In this document: in pieces, positions 1-14,000 of the stretch
How the letters are laid out: every line of letters starts with the position of its first letter
How positions within the stretch are numbered: the first letter of the stretch is position 1
Assembly (NCBI RefSeq): GCF_910591885.1
Contig: NC_063275.1
Coordinates: 22,990,501 to 23,054,500, forward strand
Source: Bombus terrestris
Lineage: Eukaryota > Arthropoda > Insecta > Hymenoptera > Apidae
Direction: 5' to 3'
Length of the DNA: 64,000 nucleotides
The notes under the pieces: generated by a model
Databases searched by the model: none
What the model was told of the DNA's origin: nothing
Seen by the model: only the letters and a program-made list of their open reading frames with translations
Program-made: the position numbers and the translations under genes

Positions 1-3000
1 TAAGAAAGTTCCACGAAAGATACCGGAAAGGAAAGAAGAACAAGTTGAAGATATTAGATCAGTTGTATTGAAGCCTACCAGACGTGAACGTGTACCAGAA
101 GAACAGGAGAAACCGGAAGAAGTGACGCTGAAGCCTGTCAAACGCATTCCACTTGAAGAAGAAAAGAAGGAGGAAGTGCAACTGAAACCCATTCCAAAAC
201 GAAAGCCCGAAGAAAAGCCGAAAGAAGAAATCAAATTGAAGCCATTCCAAAAACCGAAACCGGCAGAGGAGGAACGAGAGAAACCAGAACTGAAACCACT
301 TGAAAAAGTTAAATCTGAAGCTCCAAAAGATGAGGAAGTGCAGGTAAAACCGCTCAAACCAAAAGAAGAAGAAATAAAGGAAATTGAAGAAACGACATGG
401 CATAGAAAAGCGAAACCCAAGAAACCGGTAGTTTCTGAAGAAAAAATAATCGACAAGGAGCAAGACAAGATTTTAGAGAAAGTAACTGAAAAGAAGCAAA
501 TTGTAGATGAAAAGGTAGTCAAGCAAGAGGAAGAAAGCATCGGCGACTTTAAGTCGGTGGCCTTAAAACCGGTTAAACGAGGGAAGAAGCCTCAAGAACG
601 TGAAGACGTTACGAAGGAAATAAAAGAAGCCGAAATTGAAGACTTTACAGCTGTTGTATTAAAACCTACGAGGAAAGAGAGGAAGCCAGAAGAAAAGGTA
701 GAAACAGAGGAAGTAACTTTGAAACCGATTCAGAAAATTCCCAAAGAGAAAGAAACACCTGAAGAAATAACGCTCAAACCAATGGAGAAGCCTAAAGCAG
801 TGGAGAATGGAGAAGTTTTGGAAAAGAAGACTGAATTGCAATGGCAACCTGGAAAGAAACCAACTAAGAAAATAGTAGCAGAGGAGGAGAAACCAGAAGA
901 AATGACATTGAAACCTGTCAAGCGACTTCCTAAGGAAGAAGTGGAGAAGGAAGAAGTTACTCTGAAACCAATTAAGAAAGAGAAACCAGAAGAAGAAAAA
1001 GCAGAAATTACATTAAAACCTGTTAGGCGACTTCCCAAGGAAGTAGAGGAGAAGCCAGAAGAAGTGACATTAAAACCTGTGAAGCGTCTCCCTAAGGAAG
1101 AGGTAGAAAAGGAAGAAGTTACCCTGAAACCAATTAAGAAAGAGAAACCAGAGGAAGAAAGACCTGAAATTAAATTGAAACCTGTCAGGCATTTGAAGAA
1201 ACCAGAAGAAGAAAAGCCTGAAGAGATAACATTGAAGCCAGTTAAGCGTCTTCCTAAGGAAGAGGTAGAAAAGGAAGAAGTTACTTTGAAACCAATTAAG
1301 AAGGAGAAACCAGAGGAGGAAAAACCAGAAGTTACGTTAAAACCTGTTAAGCGACTTCCCAAGGAAGTAGAGGAGAAGCCAGAAGAAGTGACATTAAAAC
1401 CTGTCAAGCGCCTTCCTAAGGAAGAGGTGGAGAAGGAGGAAGTTGCTTTGAAACCAATTAAGAAGGAGAAACCTGAAGAAGAAAAACCAGAGGTAATGTT
1501 AAAACCTGTTAGGCGACTTCCCAAGCAAGAGGAAGAGAAACCGGAAGAAGTGACATTGAAACCTGTCAGGCGTCTTCCCAAGGAGGAAGTGGAAAAGGAA
1601 GAAGTTACTTTGAAACCTATTAAGAAGGAGAAACCTGAAGAAGAAAAACCAGAAGTTACATTAAAACCTGTTAAGCGACTTCCCAAGGAAGCAGAGGAGA
1701 AGCCGGAAGAAGTGACATTAAAACCTTTCAAGCGTCTTCCTAAGGAAGAGGTGGAGAAGGAGGAAGTTACATTGAAACCAATTAAGAAGGAGAAACCTGA
1801 AGAAGAAAAACCAGAAGTAACGTTAAAACCTGTTAAGCGACTTCCCAAGGAAGCAGAGGAGAAGCCGGAAGAAGTGACATTAAAACCTGTCAAGCGTCTT
1901 CCTAAGGAAGAGGTGGAGAAAGAGGAAGTTACTTTGAAACCAATTAAGAAAGAAAAGCCAGAGGAGGAGAAACCAGAAGTCACGTTAAAACCTGTTAGGC
2001 GACTTCCCAAACAAGAGGAGGAAAAACCGGAAGAAGTGACATTAAAACCTGTCAAGCGTCTTCCTAAGGAAGAGGTGGAGAAGAAGGAAGTTACTTTGAA
2101 ACCAATTAAGAAAGAAAAGCCAGAGGAGGAGAAACCAGAAGTCACGTTAAAACCTGTTAGGCGACTTCCCAAGCAAGAGGAGGAAAAACCGGAAGAAGTG
2201 ACATTGAAACCTGTCAGGCCTCTTCCCAAGGAGGAAGTAGAAAAGGAAGAAGTTACTTTAAAACCAATTAAGAAGGAGAAACCTGAAGAAGAAAAACCAG
2301 AAGTTACGTTAAAACCTGTTAAGCGCCTTCCCAAGGAAGCAGAAGAGAAGCCGGAAGAAGTGACATTAAAACCTGTCAAGCGTCTTCCTAAGGAAGAGGT
2401 GGAGAAGGAGGAAGTTACATTGAAACCAATTAAGAAGGAGAAACCTGAAGAAGAAAAACCAGAAGTAACGTTAAAACCTGTTAAGCGACTTCCCAAGGAA
2501 GCAGAGGAGAAGCCGGAAGAAGTGACATTAAAACCTGTCCAGCCTCTTCCTAAGGAAGAGGTGGAGAAAGAGGAAGTTACTTTGAAACCAATTAAGAAAG
2601 AAAAGCCAGAGGAGGAGAAACCAGAAGTCACGTTAAAACCTGTTAGGCGACTTCCCAAACAAGAGGAGGAAAAACCGGAAGAAGTGACATTGAAACCTGT
2701 CAGGCGTCTTCCTAAGGAAGAGGTGGAGAAGGAGGAAGTTACTTTGAAACCAATTAAGAAGGAGAAACCTGAAGAAGAAAAACCAGAAGTTACATTAAAA
2801 CCTGTTAAGCGACTTCCCAAGGAAGCAGAGGAGAAGCCGGAAGAAGTGACATTAAAACCTTTCAAGCGTCTTCCTAAGGAAGAGGTGGAGAAGGAGGAAG
2901 TTACTTTGAAACCAATTAAGAAGGAGAAACCTGAAGAAGAAAAGCCAGAAGTAACGTTAAAACCTGTTAAGCGACTTCCCAAGGAAGCAGAGGAGAAGCC

Positions 3001-5093
3001 GGAAGAAGTGACATTAAAACCTGTCAAGCGTCTTCCTAAGGAAGAGGTGGAGAAGGAGGAAGTTACTTTGAAACCAATTAAGAAAGAAAAGCCAGAGGAG
3101 GAGAAACCAGAAGTCACGTTAAAACCTGTTAGGCGACTTCCCAAACAAGAGGAGGAAAAACCGGAAGAAGTAACATTGAAACCTGTCAAGCGCCTTCCTA
3201 AGGAAGAGGTGGAGAAGGAGGAAGTTACTTTGAAACCAATTAAGAAAGAGAAACCGGAAGAAGAAAAACCAGAAGTCAAATTGAAACCTGTAAAGCCTTT
3301 GAAGATACCAGAAGAAGAAAAGCCGGAAGAAGTGACATTGAAACCTGTCAAGCGTCTTCCCAAGGAAGAAGTGGAGAAGGAAGAAGTTACTCTGAAACCA
3401 GTTAAGAAAGAGAAACCAGAGGAAGAAAAATCTGAAGTTAAATTGAAACCTGTCAAGCATTTGAAGAAACCAGAAGAAGAAAAGCCTGAAGAGATAACAT
3501 TGAAGCCAGTTAAGCGTCTTCCTAAGGAAGAGATAGAGAAGGAAGAAGTTACTTTGAAACCAATTAAGAAGGAGAAACCAGAGGAGGAAAAACCAGAAGT
3601 TACGTTAAAACCTGTTAAGCGACTTCCCAAGGAAGTAGAGGAGAAGCCAGAAGAAGTAATATTAAAGCCCGTCAAGCGTCTTCCGAAGGATGAGAAAAAA
3701 CCAGAAGAAGTTACTTTGAAACCTATAGAAAAAGAGAAGCCGGAAGAAGAAAAGAAGCCAGAAGTTAAGCTGAAACCAGGCAAACCTATCGAGAAACCAG
3801 AAGAGGAGAAACCGGAGGAAGTGAAATTAAAACCGGTTCCAAAGCCGGTCCCTGAAAAAGTCGAAGAGAAACCTAAAGAAGAAGAAAAACCTGAATCCAT
3901 ATTACCATGGCGCGTTGGCAAAAAGGCGAAGAAGGTCGTCGATTTCCGAGAAGAAGTCACAGTCGTACCGATCGATCAAGAGAAAGTGGTCTCGGAGGAA
4001 ACAACGGTCGTGGAACAGAAAGTGGAAGCTAAAGAAATAACCCAGGTGGTGGTTAAAGAGATCGAAGAACATAAACCTGTAGAAGCGCCCGCAGTTCCGT
4101 GGAGGACACCGAAGAAAGAAATGGTGAAAGAAGTCGTCGAAGAAAAAGTCGAAATTGAAGAGATCAAACCTGAAGTGGTACACAAAGAAGATACAGTAAT
4201 CGAAGAGATTGTTGAAACAGAAGTCTCCAGGATAAAGAAACGACGACCAAAGAAACCGGAAGAAGAGAAGGAAGTAGTCGAATTGAAACCAGTCGAGAAA
4301 CACGAAGAATTCATAGAAAAAATAGAAGAAGTGGTTCTTAAACCAGTCAAGAAAGAAAAGGTAGAAGTAGTAGACGAGAAAGATGAGGTTCGTCTTAGAC
4401 CAATACCCAAGAAGCCACAGGAAAAGCAAGTACCCGAAGAGGTAACTCTGAAACCTATCAAAAAGGAGAAACCCGAAGAGAAACCTAAGGAAGAAAAAAT
4501 ACCAGAATTGAAACCAGTGAAATTAGAAAAACCAAAAGAGATAGAAGAGAAGGAAGAAACAGTGGCTAAAATACCATGGAGGAAACCTAAAAAGAAACCA
4601 GAAGAAGTACCTGTTCCTATAGAAAAGACAGAAGTGATCGATGAAACTGTTACCGTAGAAGAGGTTAGAGTGGAGGAAAAAGTGAAAGATGTGGTCACGA
4701 AAGATGTAGTCGAGGTCGAAACAAAGATCAAAGAAGAAAAAGTGGAGGATCGTAAGAGCAGACGCAAGCAGCGTACGCAAGTAGAAATATCCATCACGGA
4801 CAAAGACAAAAAGATCGCTCCGAGGTTCATTCAGAAGCTACAACCCGTTATCGCGCAACCAGAAACAACCGCAGAATTCACATGTACTGTGTTCGGCAGT
4901 CCATTCCCCGAAATTACCTGGTACAGAAACGAGCAGGAGCTTCACGCCAGTGAGAAGTATATAATGACCATCTACGAAACGACAGCCTCGTTGGAGATAA
5001 CTAAGGTGAAGGAAGAGGATGCCGGCATGTATTCTTGCAGAGCATCAAATCCCGCTGGAGTAGCCACGTCCACCGTGAATCTCGTGATATTCG
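1..5093 (+). CDS. sls: sls giant exon 1 of window: PEVK region with 54-residue repeats, ending in Ig domain 1 (exon start outside window)
   Basis: The frame is open from base 2 and continues upstream. About 1,600 residues are rich in P, E, V and K and probably unfolded, giving entropic elasticity. Bases 1-890 are irregular PEVK, about 895-3650 are a tandem array of 54-residue units, and 3650-4800 are irregular again. Motifs of the type PWRxxKK occur at about 3904, 4095 and 4572, with looser Trp motifs near 396 and 838. Ig domain 1 occupies about 4816-5093 and has the canonical features: Cys in strand B, the W of 'ITWYRN', and 'DAGMYSC' in strand F. The exon ends in phase 1 at a GT following 5093; the ORF beyond that (to 5203) is intron read-through. 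The next exon starts at 5687. Confidence 0.93.
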
Positions 5094-8000
5094 GTACTAG
5101 ATCTATGTGTTGTGACGTCTGTGTAATCGTTTTCGTTCAATTTTTTATGGCTTATGAAATTGACGACTTTTTACAAATGGCTTACGACTCTATGGATTTA
5201 TGAAATTTCTTGGCAAACGTGTGAACGATGCTTTTTACGTGTGTTTCTTTGTTGTTACTGTGTGTTTTCCTTATTCTATAGGGTAATGTAGATACACTTA
5301 ATTAAAAAGGAAGCAATTATTTATAAATCACATATAACCTATAATAATATATATAGAAATTTTTAAAAGTTTGTATTTTAAGTTTTAGAAATTTTAGTGT
5401 TTGCTTTTTTTATTTAATTTTAGCGACCGGCAAGCCTGTTCACTTTACGTTCAAAAAAAGCCATTATTTTTATTAATAATTATTCTTGAATATTCCAATT
5501 ATTAATGAAAATAATGATAATTATAATTATATACATCCGAGTATTTTAACGAAATTAAAATTCCATGCTCGTTGCGTACAATCTACCCTATTACGCAAAT
5601 GTGTTTTGCATGAAGTTTTACAGTATCGTCGCGTGATCGTTCCACTTTACAATTACCATAAACTCATACGACGTTCTATTTCACAGAAAAAGAGGAAGAA
5701 GGCGTAGCGCCACACTTCGCAACACCCATTAAGCCTCTCATGGTGGAAGAGCACAAACCAGCTCTACTTGAATGTGTGGTCACTGGAACACCGGTGCCGG
5801 AAGTAAAATGGTATCGCGGAGAGCAAGAACTGAAACCTCAAAAGGGTAGAGAAATCACCTTCAATCCTGAAACCGGTGAAGCAAAATTGCATATATTGGA
5901 GCCAATGAAAGAGGACGAGACGATTTATCGCGTTCGAGCTGTGAATAAATTCGGTCGAGCCGAATGCAGAGCTAATTTGGTGATCGGTACCGCCGTGAAG
6001 ATCACTAAACCGGAAGTTCTAAGAGCACCAAAGATCACCAGGCCTTTGCCAGCCTTGGTAGCCGAACTTGGAAAACCTCTAACTTTGTCAGCTGATTTCG
6101 AGAGCAAACCAACGCCAAAAGTGAAATGGTTCCGCAATGGAACTGAAATTGTCCCATCTGACAAACGGGTGATAAATATTTATGAAACTACCACTGAATT
6201 ATATATTCCTGAGGTGACGAAAAAAGATGGCGGGAAATACGAGGTTAGAGTTCAAAATCCTGTTGGAGAGGCGAGAAGTTCGGGCTCTGTTACGGTGAAA
6301 GAACGCGAGGACAAGACAGACGAAGTGAAAGCTCCGAGGTTTATCGAGCCGCTACAACCACAGATTGTCGCCGAAGGAGAGGTCGTGATCATGGAAACAC
6401 GTGTTGAATCCTATCCGACAGCCTCCTTCCAGTGGTTCCACGAAACTCGTCCTCTGGAGGTACTTCAGCTTCCTACTTTCGTACTTATTCATTTTCCTAT
6501 TTCTCCTTATATTTTTCTGCGTTTGTATTTTTTAACATTTACACACTTGTTTCTCTGCTTACATTTTCAAATTCATTTTCCACATCTTTTGACTTCTGTT
6601 CAAGGCTTTCGTATCATTCTCAGAATCTTAGTAATAGCTAACTATATCTCTTATTAAATAACAAGACACTTGTACCAAAAATTCAAAATACATACGCTGG
6701 AAACTAATTAACTATAATAAAAATTCTAAAATATTACAAATAAATGATGATTTCTATCAAAAATTCCAGTTTGCATTTAAAGTTAGCCACGACAAGAACG
6801 TTTGAAAATCACAAATGAAAGACAATTTGCACTTAGAATCTTTAGAAAAATGTTCGCATCGCAAATCGAACAGAAACCATTAAAAGTCACCGAATAAACA
6901 ACAATTTGCATTTAGAATTCTAAAATATCCTCGTCAAAATTTAATCACAGGAGAAATCCTCAAACATCGCAAATAATAAATAATTTGTGTTTAAAGATTT
7001 AAAATATCTACACTGGAAATTAACAATACCAGAGACTCTTGAGAATTACGAACAAAATAATTTGTAAATTTCTATTGCAGTCCACGCCACAGGTAAGGAT
7101 TGTGACGCAAGAGAACAGATCGATCCTCATGATCAAGGAGATCAAGCCCGAGTTCGCGGGCACGTACACCTGTCGCGCCGAAAACGTTGGCGGATCAGTC
7201 ACCTGCACGGCGACGATAAATATGTTGGAGACACCGTGGGAAGAAACCGTTGAGCTTGTTTCACCGACGTTTGTTAAACGATTGTCACCGGTCAGGGTCA
7301 TGGACGGTGAAAGCGCAAACCTAACGTGCATCGTCCAAGGGAAACCTACGCCTAAAGTGGAATGGTACCACGACAACAAACCTATCAAAGAGGGCAAAGA
7401 GATTACTATTATACAAGACACGGAAGGTGTGTGTAGTTTGGCCATAACCGAAGTATTCCCTGAAGATGCCGGAGAATACACTTGTCGTGCCGTGAATCCT
7501 GTTGGCGAGGCCGTTTGCATGACGTCGCTTATCGTAGAAGGTATTTTATCGTGTATTTAATTATTGTTGTTTGCGGATAATAATAGAAATGATTAAATTC
7601 GAGATGATAAGATTTCGAGAAAATTTAGGAGAAATTTATGAGACAGTTTTGTAAAGATAAAATAATACGTAGGAATATGAACTTAATGGTAATACTAAAA
7701 GTAACAATTTGAAAGAATCTAATAATGGTTAATGTGTCGAATAATAAAATTATGAGTGATGAGATTTTATTATATATTGAATTGTTATGATCGAATAAAT
7801 GGCATTTATTTAAATTTGGTACGGAACGTGTGGTGAGGAAATTTTGCACAGCAGATTGTAAAATAATATTAGATATAATAATATAAGAAGAAATAATATA
7901 AATTAATAAGAATAATACTATTTAAATTTGATATTAAAGATAGTATTACAAGAATATGAAAAACCAAGATGAAATGTTCTATGAAATGTACATTTTAGAA

Positions 8001-11000
8001 AATCATAATTCGATTTTTATAATAATATTTTTCCCTTCGCAGCATACGAGTACGTACCAGATTCGGAGATTGCATCCTCGATCGTTGCGACGTCTCTTAC
8101 TACAGGGCAGAGTGGTTCGGAAGAGGATCTCTTATCTCCCAAGGTACCTACAGAAAAATCACCTTGCGTAAACTTCGATTTTTCTATAAATACGTATAAT
8201 TTTTCAATTTAATTCTTTTCTTTTTTAGGAAACTCCCTTGTTCGACACGGACACAGAGGAATCTGCGCCGGAGATAATAAAGAAACTTCCTCAGTTAATT
8301 CCTACCAAAGTCGGAGAGTTAACCAGGTAAAAAGATGATGTTACAAACATTTAAGAAATCTTTCACGCGAATGTGGACCCATGGAAGATAATCGTATATA
8401 TTTTTACGATAAAAAAATCGTTCCAATTTTTATATCCGTACTTGAGAATCAAAGAAATCCAGCTGTATTTTACGCTATATCTATTGGTTTGGCAACTAAG
8501 TGATTACGAATTTTATCATTAGATGATAATAACAAAATCCGCAATCACTTAGTTACCAACCCAATAAGTAGAATGTTACTTTCGAGTCAGACAAAGCTGA
8601 TTCTTTAGATTAAATTCTAAATTTAAACTAATAGTTAATTTAATTTATCCAAGATATCTAATATGTATATATTATAACGTATAATATATCTAATAATTAT
8701 ACTAATACCATCGATAATTTCTTATGGATAAAGCTAAGAATTTTATTAAATCAAATCTAGCTATTTTCAGTTATCTTTATCAATTTTTATTATGTTCTAT
8801 TTTTCATAGACTGGAAGTGAAGGTCAAGGGAAAACCGAAACCAGAAGGAAAATGGTACAAGCAAGGCCAGGAGATCATGCCGTCCGAAGAATTCCAAATC
8901 GAGGAATTCGACGATGGCACGTCGATACTGACGATAGCCGAAACATATCCCGACGACACGGGTGAGATTGTGTTCGAAGTACACAATCCACTCGGTGTAT
9001 CGACCACGATGACGTACCTGTCTGTAGAAGGTAACGATTCGTTCATCCCGAACGAAGAAGCAATTTTCGAAAATTGTAGAAGCTTCGCTAATCTGCTTGA
9101 TACGAGTTCTTTTCAGCTACGCTCTTCTTCGATTGGATTCATCAGCGAAAATCTCCCAATGCTCTCCCTGTATCTCCCTCATAAATATTATGTCTCAAAA
9201 CTCACACTGAACACGCACATCCTATCACTTTTATACACTTTTTTTATATTTTTTCATTTAGCGTTTTGCCAGCTACTCGGACCCTTTGAGTTCCATCCAT
9301 TGGCTCTCGAATTTTTGTGTGAAAATGATCATAAGATTCCTAATTTAGTATTAATCCGCAGATTAATTTAAACAACTCTTGTAGCGGAATTTTCTAATTT
9401 TACGATTGCAGAGAACAAAACAATACGTACTTTCAATAGCTTAACAGCGAAATCCTGAAACCTCTAAACTTTCGAATTTCTAAATCGCCAAATCTTTTAA
9501 ATTTCTAAACGTCTAAATTATCAAATCTTTAAATTTCTAAATGTGGAAATTCTCGAACTTCTGAAAATTACAAATTGCCACGCATGCTTTTCAAAATTCT
9601 CACGTTCAGATTTTCCAATTAAAAAGGTTCCGAACAATTTCACGAAACGATTCGAAAGCCAGGAAGCGGAAAAGAATGCTTTGATCTAAAATGCAAAGGC
9701 TTAAAAAGAATTATCAGGTCGCTTGGAAGATGGGACTGAAAGGGTCGAAGATGCGAATACATTGCTAATAATCCCTCGATTCCTTAGGAATCCTCGGAAC
9801 AAAGGAGTACAGGAAACCATCATGGGTGGCCGAAATGGAGGAGATGCAAGAAGCTCTGAGAGGTAAGAGTCGTCGGTCACAGACGATCGATTGCATGCTG
9901 AGTGAAGCGGAGTGCAGCTTTTCGACGGATAGCCTGGACGATCGTGCCATTAGGGACGAAGGTTCTCAGAGAGATAGCTCGACGATGATCAGCGAATTCT
10001 CTTCCACAAGAACTCTAATGAACATCGACGACGAAGGTAAGAGGTGTTTCGAGGAGGAAGATTCCTGTCCGAAAGGATTCTTCTTGTCCAGAAGATTCTC
10101 CGACTCCACAGAGATCGAACAAGAGATCACTAGCACAAAATATTCTTGGGAGATGAATATTACTCAGAAAGGAACGATCTTGGATCAAAATGTCGAAAAT
10201 AGTTCTGAATCTAAATCTAACGACAAATACGAGATTAGATACGAACAAAAAAGTATGGATAAGAAGATGAGAGGTGAAAGGTTAAGTAAAGTGGTGAAAA
10301 AAAAGAAATCGGAGAGTTTAGAGGAGAAAACCGTGACGAAAAGGAGCGCGGAGACGAAATCGCTTTCGACGACTGTTTCAATGAAAAGTAGACGAGATGG
10401 AAGTAGCACGAGTAAATCTTCTAATATGCAGAAGGTGAAATTGTCGAAGCCTTTGACGTTGGAAAAGTCGACCTCGCCAATAAGGGGAACGATCGTGACG
10501 ACCGTGAAAGCTAGATCTCCGTCTCCGGTTCGAGCAAAGTGTTCAAAGATCAACGAATCCACGTCGAGTGAGAAGCTGAGGAAAGTAACAGGTAAATCGA
10601 ACTCTCCTTCGCCTACGAGATTGGAAAAATCAAAACCAATAAAATCCACCGATAAATTAGTTGCGGTAAAACTGAGCAAAAGTGTTAAATTGAAAGAAGA
10701 GACGCATGTTTTTGATACGACTAGTAATGACGAAACCATAAATAAAACCACGCAGAACATCGATAAGATATCGGTAGAGAAAGACGAGTCTAAAATGGAA
10801 TCATTAAGAACGCAAAGGAAAAAGAAGATCGTATTGGACTTCGACGAGTTTCCACCTCCGAGAACCGAGAAAAGGAGTCACGTTCACTCTGAACATTTGA
10901 ACGTTCCAGAAACTGGCGTCTATCTGTCGCCTATCGAGGAGAACAGCGAAGCTTCGACCGGAAGTGGGCAAAATAAATTCGCTACCGAGCATTATGGCCC

Positions 11001-14000
11001 TGGAAAGATGATGGATACTACGTTGGAATATGATCACGCGAGGAAATATCACACTTATCCGAAATCTAGAATTCCAGTAGCAAGATGGTCGAAGGAACGT
11101 CGTTTTGGCAACTTGATGATGGATCCAAAGATGTATCCTTTGGAGCCGAGAGAAATTGATTTGGAAGCTTTTCAACAATTGCATACAGCAGATAGTCAAG
11201 AAGAATTGCAAGAATTTTTGTTGTTAGAGAGTCAATGCAGTGGAAACCTTGGGTTAGCTGGAAACATGTCGACGTCCGAGGTTTCATGCAGTGAACATCA
11301 TAGTGAGGATGAAAGAGGCACCATGTCAGGTATTCTTGTTCATCGAATTACTAACAATATAGCTATCGGCTGATTTACGTAACAATTGAAACAAGTCAAT
11401 AGTCCATTTTTGATTAAAGTTAGAAGAAAATACTCGAGGAAAAAGATGAATCATTTCAAGAGATATGCACTACTTTTTTGAGAAGACATACATTTTTTTT
11501 GCACAGATACAATCATTTGTATAAAAAAATTCTACATAAAAATATATTAAGATAACACGGTCCGAAATTGATCAGTTTAAAACTTGAAAGTTAAAAGACG
11601 TTTTACCTTTAATATAGAAACTTCAATATCTTCTTTTTCTTCTAATATTTTCCTTGAATTTTAATCAACAAAGAGATATGACTCGTTTGAGTTGCACGAA
11701 TCGCCTTGTATAATACGATTAATTATTTCTTATGCTTTTTATAAAATTGTTGTTTCGCATGGATTTTCTTTGTGTACGAGTGTTTTGTTCTTTTCTCGTT
11801 CGGCTAACCAGATTACTGACATCGGGGTCACGCTAGTCGCACAATCACCAATCAAGAGATCAGGTAATCTGTTTATTAAAGATTTTTGTTTTATAAACTT
11901 CTCTCTTTTTCCTATTGAATAGTTATCACAATTTACGTGTCCTGATTTTAGCCACGCAATCTGTACCACGATTCATCCAAGAGATAACCGACGTTTATGC
12001 GAGGGAAGGTGAAACCGCGGTGTTTGAATGCATATACTCTGGCAATCCTGCTCCAGGTATTTTACAGCTTTTAATAATTATCACAAATAATTACTATATA
12101 AGCCATGCAGAAGATTATCATCAAGGACAATCTATTTTTGAAATAGGAAATGCTACTAGTTGCTTTGATACTAAAATTAAGAAATTTTTAAAAAACAGAA
12201 TTGATTAATTTGAGTTTTGAATAGCTCGTATACCAATACGAAGAAATATGCTTTAGAAAACATATGAAATTGCAATCGTTTAATTGTTGTTAAATTTTAC
12301 ATGCTCATATCAGATCAGTTCACAAATTGTACAAATCGTTTAAAATTAAAATGTTACCATTAAGATTGAAGAGAATTTCATAAGATAATGACAAATACAT
12401 AGTAAAGTGGAATAAATTAAAATTCGCTATTTTTTAATGTTATTGTTGCAGTTAAAAATAAATATAAATTTACAAACTGATTCGATAGAATATTAATTTG
12501 TATGCATTTTATAAATTCGATTTCGTTATTTTTTCACTTTTAGACGTTGTATGGTACAAGAATGACAAGTTGGTCTCCAATACCCAGAACGTGAAAGTTC
12601 GTATCTCCGATGAAGAGAAAAAGACATCGCTAACGATTAAACACGCGACCGAAGAAGACGATGCTACTTATGTGTGCAAAGCTACCAGTGAGATAGGTTT
12701 GGCAACGACGAAAGCTAAACTACGCGTAACAGGTACCATTTTTTTTAAATCTACCAAACTATATACATGTTGTTCACTTTTAAGTATTAAAAACTTGTAT
12801 GTCATTTAAATAATATTGTGAGAAAATTGAAGGGAAATTTATAAGGAATTTTAAAGGAGGCAGTGCATGAAAATATAAAGTTAATGATAATTTTATACCG
12901 TTAATTAAAAATTAATTACGTTAAAATTTGTATATAATTAATTAAAAATGGAATATCGTACGAATTCTTCCTTCAGATGTAACGGGTAAGACAACATTCT
13001 TTGACGAAGAAGAGGTGGTCGAAGAACAGGTGACTGAAGTCAAACCTAAGGAGAAACCGAAAAAGAAGAAGCCAGAGTTGAAGAAGGCTAAAGAGACGAA
13101 GGAAAAAGTGAAGACTGAACGTGTGAAGATAGACAAAAAGGAAGTGCGCAAAGAGAAGCTGGTTCCTAAAGAACAACCAGAGGAAAAGTCAGTAGAATTA
13201 ATAGTTAAATAAACGTTTTATATATAAAGAAATATAATAATAATGGAAATTTTTCACTTAGGAAAATTGTCGACGTTGAAGAGACTCAGGTACTCGAAAC
13301 GACAGAGATTATTGAAGAACAACCAACAGAGGTAAATACAACAATTAAATATATGTACAATTATATTAGATGGTATAAAAAATTTTTTAACAATTTACGC
13401 CTAATGGAATTGCACTTAAATTTCAATAATTTAGCACGTACAATCTTAATTCAGATAAAAAAGATCTGAAAGTTGTAATCCAAGAATATATCGAATGACG
13501 ATTAGAATTACATAATATCGATATTAAATGCATTATATCACTATAAATAATATTAACAACTACCATTAATTATTGTGCTCCATAGTCAACTAAAATGTTA
13601 GTAAAGGATAAATTTATTTCATAAAATTCCAAACCATAAAACCAACCTCTACAACATTCTTTATTCCTTCACTTAATGCTCATACATTAAACGTTAACAT
13701 TCCATTTCATAGATATCACGAGCAAAGAAAGTGGTGCCGATCCAAGAGCCGCTAGTGACGGAAGCAACCGCGTCACTGAAGAAGATCGACGATCAGAAGG
13801 CGCGCGAAATGGTATCAAAGCCTGAAGAACGTGCAAAACGGGTGGTGGAAGAGCGCGAAGGTGTAGTGGTCGTCTCAGAAGTGGCCACGGAAGACATAGC
13901 GCAAGATTTCACAGTGGAATCGGTGGTCGATCGCGCTAAAATCACGTCGGAAACCTTGCAAACCGTCTCTGTGTCAGAGGTGCACACTGAAGCTGGTGTC

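Noticed and set aside
730..3960. A 1,076-residue minus-strand ORF
   Set aside because: Antisense of the PEVK array; same explanation. No promoter, start context or recognised domain.
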